64,000 bases of DNA from Hysterium pulicare CBS 123377 (lineage: Eukaryota > Ascomycota > Dothideomycetes > Hysteriales > Hysteriaceae), in assembly GCA_000467715.1 (NCBI GenBank), contig AJFK01000477.1, positions 38,843-102,842 of the forward strand, written 5' to 3'. Both the position numbers and the translations under genes were made by a program. Positions 1 through 10,086 of this stretch are shown one piece after another; within the stretch, counting starts at the first letter, position 1, and each line of letters opens with the position of its first letter. The notes beneath the pieces are model-generated. The model searched no databases, had not been told where the DNA came from, and saw only the letters and a program-made list of their open reading frames with translations.

Positions 1-1390
1 GCTGTGTGTATGATGGTGAAGAGTCCGAGAGACCTTGCGAAGGGATGTGGAAATTCTGACCGGATTGGCTCGATTCAATTGATGATTCCACGGAAGGAAA
101 TGGTTGTAAATCCGAGTTCTCGGGTGGGGGAGGCGTCAGTGTTCTCTGTAAAGGTGATGCCATAAAGGACTGGAATTGTGAAGCAACGTAAGGAGGGAGG
201 GATGCTCGATTCATTATATGAGGTGACAGATGAGGTGATCCAGGTACCTGCGCGATCTTAGTGGGCTGCTAGTGCCCATAGAGGTTGCTAACTTACCGGT
301 GTCAGATCCCTGCTATCTTCTTCAGTTGCAGATGCAGCAGCATCGATGAGATCTTCCCATCGCTTCCCATACAGTGCTGCAGCAGTTTGTGGTTCCGCCG
401 AGAATGCCTTTCTGTCATGGCTCATCCTTCTGGCATGTTCCTTAGACTTCGTCCGCTCGTGCTTTGGTTTTCGAGCATTTTGTCCGACCGAAGACTTTCG
501 AGGTCGATTAGGCTTTATGGAACGAGGAGCAGGCGGGAGAGTGGAGGACCGTCCGCTGGGAGGAGATCTTGCCAATGATGAAGGCAGCAATTCTCGCTGC
601 AATGCAGCAGCAGTATAGTATGGTTCGTCTGCATTCAGATGCTGCTCTTGGGTGGTGGGTGCGAATCGAGCTCGAGGTCTATACATCTTCGAGTCTGGTT
701 CCGACAAGGCTTCCTAAACACCAATTACGTTAGCTAATACGTCCTTCTAGGACAGGGAGTGTGCATGTTACCGCGTCAGAGTCCCAATCATAGTCTGGCC
801 GATGATTGTGCAGCTGCGCCAGCGCTGCTGCAGCACTCGCCGCTGGCAACAAAGACCCTCGACGAAGCTCGTCTGACGTTCTCGGTGTGCTCGAGCTGTA
901 GTCGTCATTGTAGTAGGCGTTCAGGTCACCTCCATAGCCTTAGTATATATGTCAGCCCTCTGTTGGAGCAATACGGCCCATGATGATACCGACCTTGCGG
1001 TCCTGTGGTGTTTGACTGGGGCGGTGGAGGAGGTCGCTCGGACGGAGGCGTATTGATCATCAACGTGAAGCTTTCCTCGGTGGCTGGAAGCTTTGAGATG
1101 TAATGTTCAGGGTGGGCTCGACGGATATGCTCCTGCATAGAGCGAAAACGTTTCTCCTGCAGGGCGAAAAGATTCGTTATTCGTGGTGTTCATATGCATC
1201 ATGGCAGAGCTGAGAATGACGTGGGAAGAGCAAAAGGCAGTGCGAAGCTGAGAATGTGAGCACTCACGCCTGTGCAGCGCTTGCGACAAGCAGATCCATC
1301 ATGGTTCTTTAGCGGGCAAACAACGACGTTGTTTTCATCCGACACTGAGAATGAGCCGGTGAGAGAGGATCGAGGTGGCATCCCAAGCAT
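1..1390 (-). CDS. C2H2-type zinc-finger protein, 3' end cut off by the window
   Basis: Five exons read on the minus strand: 1268-1390, 994-1156, 772-938, 297-713 and 1-247 (running off the window). All junctions are GT-AG and keep frame. Exon 1 carries CPLKNHDGSACRKRC; exon 2 adds EKRFRSMQEHIRRAHPEHY. Together they form one atypical C2H2 finger (two Cys, then HIRRAH). Downstream is a long Ser/Pro-rich tail with an Ala-rich stretch (LLPAASAAAALAQLHNH) and PxSPHLSPH motifs. A single N-terminal finger with a disordered tail is a known ascomycete arrangement; nuclear nucleic-acid binding is inferred. The start could be Met at 1390 or 1381. At least 372 residues are visible and the C-terminus is missing. 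No specific named orthologue is claimed. Confidence 0.82.
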
Positions 1391-2947
1391 CTACCCTCCC
1401 GCAGGGGCCGTGCGTGGCTGAGCTGAGGGGATTCAAGCAGGGACGGACGGATGCAGAGCACAAGCAGCGTTCAATGGCAGGTGTCGAGCTCATAGGTAGC
1501 TCGAGGGTAGCTCGAGGAAGGCCGGAGAGGGGTGAGTGACAGCTGTTACAAGCACAAAGCAAGCTGTGCAGAGCTTGGAGAGGCCTCTGGGTGTTGTTTG
1601 CGGATAAAAATGAGGGGCAATTCCTTGTGAGAGTGGGGAGGGAGCGATGCTGCTTTGAACCCGGATCTGCCCTTTAGACGTCTGGCCTGATACAACCAGC
1701 ACAACCCTCCCCCAAACCGAGACTAGAATTCATGGGCCATTGCAAATGCTTCAGGGCACATTGGACTCTGCTCGCGACAGTCCTACAGTGAGCTGTCGTG
1801 GTAGACGCTGTGGGCGGTCAAGACGGGAGCGCAATCCAACTCCAGGCCAGACGACCTGCCAGCCGAATTGTTGGACGGCATACGCCCACGGTTCCTGATG
1901 AAGCTCTCGCGAATGGCAGGGGAGCTCCGATCTCTCAGCTCTCAGCGGCAGAACTGATGACACAGCGCAAGTCGGCAGCCGTCCTTGCCGAATACCTGTA
2001 GCTAGCCATATGTATGGACGGCTTGATGCGATGGATGATGGCTTCTAGATTGCCCTTGTGTAGCAAACGCATCGCGGCTGCTCTTATACGCCTCTTCTGC
2101 CCTCGAATTGACGCATTAGCAAGCTCAATGATTCGAGCTAGGGCTGAGCTGAAGAAGGTGTTGTCCTTGAATGCTGAATGGAGTCAGCGTTTCAGGGGCA
2201 GAAGACCTCCCTATTTGGGGCCAGCTCGAGGCATGATGAATGGCCAGAGAGCGGCGTATCGAACCCGGCTGGCCGCTGGCGTGTCGCAACAACGAGCGAC
2301 TGCGACGCTGATGCCCAACAGGAAGATGCTCTGAGCGCCAGGGTGTTTGCCTCCGATGTTTCGATCGTCCAATGGCCTGGCAACTGGCCATTGCTGTCTT
2401 TGGAAGTTTCATTGGTGGGCGCAACCAGACCGTGTGATTATAAGTAGAGCATTTCTTGGGGATTTCTTGGGGGAAGGCGAGGATGCCGACAGGAACGATT
2501 CGAGGAGCATGCAACATCTATATCGACTCTCTCGAGCGTCTAGCACAATCACCATTGAGTGAGAGCAGCCGTTTTCCGGGGCGTCCAATGTGGAAAAGGT
2601 GGCTGGTCTTGCAGGCTTCTAGGGACGCTGCCGAACATAGTTTTGGCTGAGCTGGAGCTCGCACCGGCTTTCCCTCGTCTGCACTCTCCCTTTTCCACCC
2701 ATGCAGCCTCGCCAGCAACTGCCCAGCGATCGCACATGGCGTTGATAGCGCCATCAATTTCATGATCGCTTCCAATTCGCAGGGATAATTCACTGCACTG
2801 TCAGCCTTGTATAGGCTCGAGTATCCCTTTTTGATTCCAGGAAAACATGCTGTGCTCCGCGTTATCGTCTCCGTCATCACCCTTCTCCTCCTCAGCTCAC
2901 TTCATGATATATCCATCTCTCCACCTTCGCCCTTCCCGCTTCAAGGC
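1391..2947. other. Intergenic region, no supported gene
   Basis: This is the divergent spacer between the zinc-finger gene and the metallo-beta-lactamase-like gene. Several open frames of 60-130 codons exist on both strands, but none shows a recognisable domain, a convincing splice structure or a conserved-looking composition. The last part reads open in frame with the downstream gene (from 2807), which I treat as 5' leader. The region presumably holds both promoters; I see no distinct regulatory motif. Confidence 0.5.
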
Positions 2948-4030
2948 ATGTCTCTGTCGGTGAAGACTCTGAACGGCGATACTTCGTTCCTACTGACCTT
3001 TTCACCTCCCATTGCACCTCTCTCCTCGCCGGGCCTCTTTCCTGGCTCCTTCACCATTCTGATTGATCCGTGGCTTACCGGTTCAGCTCAGATTCTCAGC
3101 TCCAAATTTTCCATCACAAAGCAAAAAGCCAGCCCATGTATCTCATCGTTGAAAGAGCTTGAGCAAGAACCTGACATCGTCTTGATATCCCAAGACAAGC
3201 CCGATCACTGCCATGAAGAGACTCTCCGCCAGTTACCACGAGATTGCCTGTCAACGGTTCTCGCCACGCCCGCCGCTGCCAAAAAGATTCAATCATGGCA
3301 TCATTTTCAGCCGTCTCTGATCCATACTCTGGACAAGTATAATGAAATAGATCCGAGATCGATATATCGGCTTGTTCTTCCTCCAATGTCCCCAAGAGGA
3401 TCTTGCGGGGAGGTCACCATCGCCTGGATGCCCGCTAAACGCGATATATCCGGTCTGCATCATGCCATTGGCATCACCTACCGACCGCCATGCAGCGTTT
3501 TGTCCGCCAACCCGGGTTATTATTTGGACCTACCTATGAGCCCACCCCCAACACCTGGTTCGCCAAGGACGATAGCATCTTCCCCTCTGACAATCGTACC
3601 ATCTCCTTATGACGATAGAGAGAAGACATTGTCCGTCATTTACTCCCCTCACGGTGTTTCTTACGACATCATCCGCCAATACGCATCTTCGCATCTTGTC
3701 GCCGAGTCCGCACTTCCTCTTGACCTCCTTATACATTCCTTTGATCGTGTAGAGAACCCCTGGTATCTGGGAGGGAACATTGCTGCTGGGTCCCCTGGTG
3801 GACTCGAGATCGTTCGGAATCTTCTTGCTAGAGCCTGGATCAGTGCGCATGATGCTGACAAGGTAGCTCGAGGACTTTCCGTCAAACAGATACGGATGCG
3901 TAAATTTGGCGTAGGCGAAATCAAGAGACTGCTTGGAGACGGCAGCCAACTTCCTAGATCCAAACTGTCAACGAGGACCGAAATCGTCAGTCTCGCTCCA
4001 GGAGAAGAGCATAGGATAGGTAAAGGCTGA
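2948..4030 (+). CDS. Metallo-beta-lactamase-like fold protein
   Basis: Single-exon frame of 360 residues from MSLSVKTLNGDTSFLLTF. The open frame extends 47 codons upstream to 2807, but that stretch is hydrophobic and Pro-rich and looks like leader, so I chose the internal Met. It contains ILIDPWLTGSAQI near the N-terminus and ISQDKPDHCHEETLRQLP around residues 80-97. This matches the strand then H-x-H arrangement of fungal metallo-beta-lactamase-like proteins of the UlaG/AttM type. Later segments (VIYSPHGVSYD, LLIHSFDRVENPWYLGG) fit the rest of such a fold. The substrate is unknown. Only part of the classical HxHxDH metal site is visible, so metal-dependent hydrolysis is an inference from family. 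Confidence 0.72.
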   Translation: MSLSVKTLNGDTSFLLTFSPPIAPLSSPGLFPGSFTILIDPWLTGSAQILSSKFSITKQKASPCISSLKELEQEPDIVLISQDKPDHCHEETLRQLPRDCLSTVLATPAAAKKIQSWHHFQPSLIHTLDKYNEIDPRSIYRLVLPPMSPRGSCGEVTIAWMPAKRDISGLHHAIGITYRPPCSVLSANPGYYLDLPMSPPPTPGSPRTIASSPLTIVPSPYDDREKTLSVIYSPHGVSYDIIRQYASSHLVAESALPLDLLIHSFDRVENPWYLGGNIAAGSPGGLEIVRNLLARAWISAHDADKVARGLSVKQIRMRKFGVGEIKRLLGDGSQLPRSKLSTRTEIVSLAPGEEHRIGKG

Positions 4031-4239
4031 GAAACTTTTGGATGCTCGCGAGTGTTACAGAATTTTGGACCTCACCCATCCCATGGGTGAAGAGACGGTC
4101 ACCTGACCATCTATACCCTACTTCACTTAAAACGCTTTGGAATTCCTATTCACCTTCACATTGGAACATTAATTCACCTTCGGGAAGAATTCGCATAAAG
4201 TCCGCGCTTCCTCCGAGAACGATGAACTCCTCACCTTCC

Positions 4240-4262
4240 AAACAAAACAAAACAAAACAAAC
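4240..4262 (+). repeat. AAAAC-type pentanucleotide microsatellite
   Basis: About four copies of a CAAAA/AAAAC unit sit in the leader just upstream of the chosen start of the 2EXR-like gene. If translation began at an in-frame upstream ATG (4222) the tract would encode a Lys/Gln/Asn/Thr-rich stretch. Confidence 0.85.
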
Positions 4263-4311
4263 ATCACAATATTTGGGTCAAGACTCATATGCGCCAACGT
4301 CGAACTCCACC

Positions 4312-5180
4312 ATGGACGGGTTCTTCTACTGTCCATTGACATATGAGCCTCATGCCCCTAATAATGCAGTACTTCTTGCTACAAAGCGCCGCAAGGTAAG
4401 CAAGTCATCTCAACCTACAGCACTGTTGACGCTAATGCATAGAAGTTGGCTGTCGATTTCGGATGGCAATCTTCCCCCAAGATCTCTAAAGTTACAAGCT
4501 TTCTCGATCTTGCCTACGAGTTACGGGAGCAGGTGTATACTGAACACTTTCGCATCCAGGACAGTCAATTCGTCCAATTCGGCATTACTGATGACGGCGA
4601 AGCCTACATCCCCAACCATCTTCGCCGCACTGCTCTCCTCAGAACATGCAAGCAGATTCGTTTCGAAGCCTCGCCATTCTTCTATTCAAAGAACAGCTTC
4701 GAGATCCACCTTCGTGCTACCCTCCGCAGCTCTCCCAGGTTCCCAATCTTCTCAGCTCCTCTCACTCACTTCCGTCTGAAATACCCTGAGTTCGGATATT
4801 ACGGCTCCATCTACCACGACCTCGTCAGCATTTGGCGCTACCTTGTCAACGACGCAAATCGCATCTACGCCGTCTTTCCCACTCTCAAAGACCTGGATAT
4901 GGTCGTTCATTACAACAAGCAGGACAAACGCGTCAGGCACACGTGGAATCAGGTTCTCAACAGGCCAGCCACTGTCAGCAAAGAGGAACAGATCAAACAT
5001 GTCGAGAAATGGATCATGGTTATGAGAAAGCTTGATAACGCTAAATTTCCCCCTTGCACACGCATCCTTTTCACGATGGTCACGGATTTGCGCTTTGGAC
5101 ACGACCTTGAATCGTTTCAGGAGGGTTTGCGCAGATCCCATAATCGGGGTGTACGCAAGCCTTCGAAGCGTCCTTGTTAG
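4312..5180 (+). CDS. 2EXR/F-box-like hypothetical protein
   Basis: Two exons, 4312-4395 and 4443-5180 (273 residues), joined by a 47-base intron with a GTAAGC donor and an ATGCATAG acceptor. The start was chosen for its strong CCACCATGG context. Two in-frame upstream ATGs (4042, 4222) lie close to the previous gene and in low-complexity sequence. Near the N-terminus, FLDLAYELREQVYTEHF resembles the LPxELRxxIY box of 2EXR and F-box-like fungal proteins. LLRTCKQIRFEASPFFYSKN is the usual second motif (L..CkqI..Ea...fY..N). These lineage-expanded proteins are functionally uncharacterised; a ubiquitin-ligase adaptor role is possible but unproven. Confidence 0.8.
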
Positions 5181-6497
5181 GTCTGCATCATTATATCAAG
5201 CAATTTCCGGCTGTTTGTGGTTGGGCTTGGTATTGTGCTCTTTGGGACTGTGAGCTCACGTGGAGGATGTTGCCTTCCTCTTAACTCCTGAAGCCTGGAA
5301 TATGGGCATTAGGTAAAGAGCTACTGTATACAACTACCACGACTAGATATAAAGGCTACTTCTATCAGCATTCTTCTTTATGCCCCTTGGCCCTTGTGAT
5401 ACTGATCCCTCCCTTTCCCGTGATTGATTGACCTCTGCACCAGGCCTAGAGTCCAGTTCACTACCTGGAGATCTGCTTGAGTATTCCTCTTCTTTCACCA
5501 TAGCTTTATGTAGAAGCTTTTTAGAAGCTCTTTTTATACACTCGTGCTCTTATAAAAACTGAACCATTATTCTACACTTACTCTTACGACTAAACACTAG
5601 TACAAAACCACTGCTACATCTTTAAACTTCTATCCCAAAAACCCATCCAAGTCAACTACGCACAAACCCGCCATTCCACGCCGGGGTATAGCACCGTCCC
5701 CTCTAATTCCGCTTTCCAGAAACCCAATCCCTCCTATCTAAATACTTACAAAACCTCCACCTCTCCAATACAATCGCCTTTAGCTCCTGCCAAAAATCTT
5801 AATTCCATCTTGAGAAGGTAAACTCTACCCCTAGATACCAAGAATCTCCCCATCCAACTCTCTACTTCTCCTTCCTTCCAACTACTAAAGCGCTCTATTC
5901 TGAATACTCCAATACTGGAATAGAGATAATTAGTTACGACACAGCTGGGATCCACTCCCAGAATCAAAGAACGAGACGGTGTGTTTAGTGGACGCGGTTT
6001 GGTCTCTGCGCGATGCATCAAATTGATCTTGGGACGTGGAGCGGATTGTCACTCTCTAGTTTTAAGGACATCTGATTTTAGATATTAAAATAGAAGTCTA
6101 TAGAAGTACTTTGCAAAGCAAGCCGGACTCTCTGGACTTAATTTAAGAGACTTGGACTTTGGGATGAGATTTTGGTTGCTGTGCTAGTATGGGACGGTTG
6201 AGGGTTACTGGTACTGTGACTCTACCTACTCTTTGGTAGTGTGGAAAAAGGTTTTTTGGTAATAAACTCTGAATCACAGACCCGAGGACATATTAGCAGC
6301 ACAATTTACAGAGGCCTTGAATCTCGGAAATAGAACTCCTGTTGTTGAGAAAGTCGGTAGTTCTTAAATTCTCTCAAAAGCGCCGCTAACATGGTCCATT
6401 CCAGTCTAACCATATTGTACAAAAAAGCCCTATGCATCACCCTCGCAGATGAACGCACCCTCCGGATCTTCCGCATCCCAATGTCCAACAAAACCGC
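5181..6497. other. AT-rich gene-free island with strand-skew switch
   Basis: No supported gene. From about 5400 to 5900 the top strand is C-rich and G-poor; my hand count for 5581-5880 is about 110 C and 24 G. By 6061-6240 it is reversed, about 25 C and 46 G. A minus-strand frame at 5746-6021 (91 codons) has no domain and follows the composition bias. The right edge is the 3' flank of the proteasome ATPase gene. The left edge is 3' of the 2EXR-like gene. Confidence 0.6.
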
Positions 6498-7896
6498 TCA
6501 CTTATAGAAGTCGAATTTATCCGCCTCTGTAGCGCCCTTAACCTGACTTGCATACGCATCCTCAAGATCGCTCTGGATGATATTATATCTATTCTTCCTG
6601 ACAGCTCTCAACCCGGCCTCCTGCATAATCGCCGCGATGACAGCGCCAGACAACGGATCGTTCCTCACGATCAAAGAATCGAGATCAACTTCGGGACTTA
6701 GACTCATCTTGCTCGCGATAGTGGAGAAAATAAGTCTCCGCTCGCGACGGTCGCGCAGAGATGGGAACTCAATTTTACGATCCAGACGGCCGGGACGGAG
6801 TAAGGCGGGATCGAGCGTGTCGGCGCGGTTGGTCGCCATGATGACTTTGACGTTTGACGTTTGATCGAAGCCGTCCATTTGGTTGAGGAGTTCGAGGAGG
6901 ATACGTTGGACTTCGCGATCGGCGCCCGTTTGGGCATCGAAACGTTTTGTGGCAATGGCATCGATCTCGTCGATGAAGATTATCGAGGGCGAGTTTTCTC
7001 GGGCCATGCGGAATACGTCGCGGACCATGCGCGGTCCTTCTCCTAAGTATTTCTGCACGAATTCGGAACCGACGACGCGGATGAAGGAGGCGGTGGTGCT
7101 GTTTGCTACTGCCTTCACTAACATAGTCTTTCCTGTTCCTGGGGGACCGTAGAGCAAGACACCTCGCGGCGGGTCGATTCCGATCTGCTTGTAGAGGTCG
7201 AAGTGTGTTAGGGGCAGCTCGACAGCTTCTCGGATTTCCTGCTTTTGCATGTCTAGACCACCAACATCGGCGTAGGTCACGTCAGGCTTTTCATCCTGAC
7301 CGAGCATGGCAATCGAAGAGTCGGCTTCGGGTGGGAGAATATCGACGAGGGCATTGGAATGTCGGTGGAGGGCGACGGAGGAAGAGGGCTTGAGCAGTTC
7401 GCGGTCGAGAGTTGAGAGAATGCGGACGACGTAGTTAGAGCCGGTTGAAGATTGAACTATGCCAGTGCTGTGATGTGTTAGCATGAGCTTGTCCAAATGA
7501 CCTACGATACTGCTTAGACGACAGAATTCGGGATTGTCTTACTTCTGATCGATGGCCTCCATGAACTGCCCTATGACCAACGGCACACTCTGAATGCGCT
7601 TGATCTCTTCCTGGGCTCGTACTAGCTCTCTCTTCAGACTCCTCTGCTCATCCTTGATGTACTCCTCTTGAAGATGAATGTATCTAAAGCCAAGGTTAGC
7701 TATCGGCTTGCCATGAGCTCGCTAAGAGGACATAGACATACTCCAACTGCCTCTGAAGCTTCTTGAATGTCGAGTAGTCATCGTTACCATCTGTCGAAAA
7801 CCCTTCTAGTGAGTCGAAGTTCGGTATCGATGAAGGAAGCTGCTTCTTGTGAGGTGGCACTTGGTTGGCCGGGTTCTCGACGGCGGCGTCAGCCAT
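6498..7896 (-). CDS. RPT3: 26S proteasome regulatory ATPase subunit Rpt3 (6B)
   Basis: Three exons (7742-7896, 7543-7683, 6498-7467) give 421 residues, close to the roughly 428 of yeast Rpt3. It is one of six AAA+ ATPases in the base of the 19S cap; they unfold ubiquitinated substrates and open the 20S gate. An N-terminal coiled coil ([20 protein letters not shown]) is followed by an OB segment. Walker A GPPGTGKT is at about residues 206-213, Walker B is [10 protein letters not shown], and the arginine-finger region is [13 protein letters not shown]. The C-terminus DFYK is the HbYX-type tail that docks into the 20S alpha ring, and it marks Rpt3 among paralogues. Both introns are in the 5' third, as is common for fungal housekeeping genes. 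Confidence 0.97.
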
Positions 7897-10086
7897 AGTG
7901 GAAAGCGAGGGGTTGGAGTTGAATTGAGGGCCGGAATAGAGTTCTGGTATGTACTAGAGACAGTGCGTGTTATATGAAGACTGATGTGGATCGGTGGGAA
8001 GGGTTGGGTGAGGCTCGAAATTCTGCTGCTTCGCGCCTTCATGGCAAGAGTTCGCGATGCCGTTACATAAGCCAATCAAGTCACGTGGCCAGGCCTTCAC
8101 GAAAAAGCACTAGCGCCCATCCCAACCTGTCCAGGAGTGTGCGAGTTGTCGAACTTGTGACAGACGAAGTCCTACACATTAGATCGCAATCAGATGAGAG
8201 TCCTCCTGAAATGTCAAGACTGTATGTCACTGTTTTTGGACGAACCCCATAACGATTATGGGTGCTAATGTGGTATCGTGTTTCATAGAGCACAAATCCA
8301 TCCTTTTTCCAACTATTCATGATAAGGAGCAGCTACTTCTATGAGTTTCCGACTCACCTTCGAGAGGGCAAGTGGCGTTAGAGGCGTTCGCGCAGTTCAA
8401 TTTATTCCACCAACATGCTCGCACGCTGATGATGCAGCGATCTCTCTTCGACTGATTAGAATGGTTTCTCTTTTGAGTAAGCCAGCATCGATGGTTTGGA
8501 AGGGCTCGTTCCGGCTTAAAGATCTAATAAAGCATTTACCCTGTTCCGTCCAAGCGCAGACAAGAGCGCATCATCTTCCACCTCCCATTCCCTCGGGCAT
8601 CGTTTGGTGTGCAATGTTTCACTTCTAATTATTCTCGGCTCACATATTGTTACCTCTAAAGACCCCTGATCAGGGTTTCGTTAGCGTTAATCTCCGCAGG
8701 AGACAGCACGTATCTCTCGAAATATTGCGGGCGTCGAGAACTGCTTTCTTGGCTGCGTCGATTTGCTTTTGCAACTCGTCCAAAATCTCTAGGGTGGCTC
8801 CCACGAGAAAGAGCACTAGGTCTTTCCATGGTTCCTCTTTCATGGTCCCAGGAAGCTGGCGATGATTGATCGTCACGTCTCTCATAAACTGGTCATAAAC
8901 TGGCGATATCCGGATCTGCCCCATTAGTCGTGTGAAGAAATAGACTTTAGCAACGGCTCATCCAGATTCTACTCGCAAAATGTGACTGGCAGAACGCCAT
9001 CTCTCGTTAGAGCGAGTGGCAGGGAAGTAAGAACCGCTACAGCCTCTCAGGATGTACCACGGCTTTGAAGGATGAGGTGGTGCTGGACATTGACCTAAAT
9101 GCTCATCCCGGTCGTTTATCGGCGTACCCAATGCAAATGAAATCGGTATCGCCCTCCGGTTTCGTCTTCAGCAGCGTCAGCCTGTCAGCTGTTTATTTCA
9201 TGGAGGGCTGTTTGAAGCGAATCTGAGGGAGATCCTCTCGGTTGACCCAGTCCAGCCATGTCGGCTTCGAGGGATGGTCACAGAGTCTCTCGGTGGAGCG
9301 ATGGTAGCAGGATGCCGCTACGCATGGCTCAGACAAGGCAACGCACAACATCTCGCACGGAGCAATATCATGATGTGATTGAGTGGAGGAGAGAGGTGTT
9401 ACTATCGTGTCACAGCGGTCAAATGGTCATTTATCCTGGAGCATGATTCGATAATGGGTTAGGCCAGACGGGCTCGATCCTAGCTACGTCAAGCTCTTTC
9501 AAGCCACTGAAGTGGAGGCCGCGCTGTCCGGGAAAGTCCAGGAACTCGGGCTCGTTTCCCTCTGCAGCCCTCTTCGCTCCTCTTCGCGATGCTTTGTCGC
9601 AGTGTAGATAGAGATGCGAGAGTTGTTGCTGGTCGCCGTCGTGATGCTATTGCCCAGGTGCCCGTCGCAGCCTGTCGGCCGGGCTGAGCAAAGGCGGCTT
9701 GGCATCCGCTTAGGTTTTGCTGCTCCAGCCCGGTCGTCAACTCTGTATCCGTACGGCTTTGAGACCAAGAACCCCCGCGCGCCTGAACCTATAGGTATGA
9801 GAAATCCATCTATTTTATCGCTGCCCTAGATTGGCCCGCATTTCAAGCAGCCCTGGATGTACCCCAGCGGTGCCGTCGGTGCCACGTTTGGCCACCCACC
9901 AAACGCGACTCCCCAACCACCCCCTTCACCGCGTACACGCTTTGCCGCTACAGCCCGAGACCCGCTTTGTTTATTCCTTCACTGTTTACTTTGTCGTCCC
10001 GGAGATGACATGTCCGCTGACTGCGCGCTTTGTAGATGGAGAGTGCTTCTTTGCCTGTGACATCCCCCTAAGGCACCGAGATCGAC
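7897..10086. other. Divergent spacer between RPT3 and SWI1
   Basis: About 2.2 kb holding the two divergent promoters and the long SWI1 leader. The only stretch with protein-like character is a minus-strand frame at 8670-8924, listed separately. Other frames (for example 7974-8252, 8341-8628, 9489-9768) look like chance. No RNA gene or repeat is seen. Confidence 0.5.
8670..8924 (-). other. Possible small gene or gene remnant
   Basis: An 84-codon minus-strand frame with ordinary globular composition. It includes an amphipathic stretch, LVGATLEILDELQKQIDAAK, that could form a helix or coiled coil, preceded by VYDQFMRDVTINHRQLPG. I do not recognise a family. The frame may begin inside an exon: CGCCAG just before TTTATGACC could be a splice acceptor, but I could not find a convincing upstream exon. 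It is either a small uncharacterised gene, the 3' exon of one, or a remnant. Confidence 0.3.

Noticed and set aside
5746-6021. 91-codon minus-strand frame in the first AT-rich island
   Set aside because: No domain; explained by local base skew.
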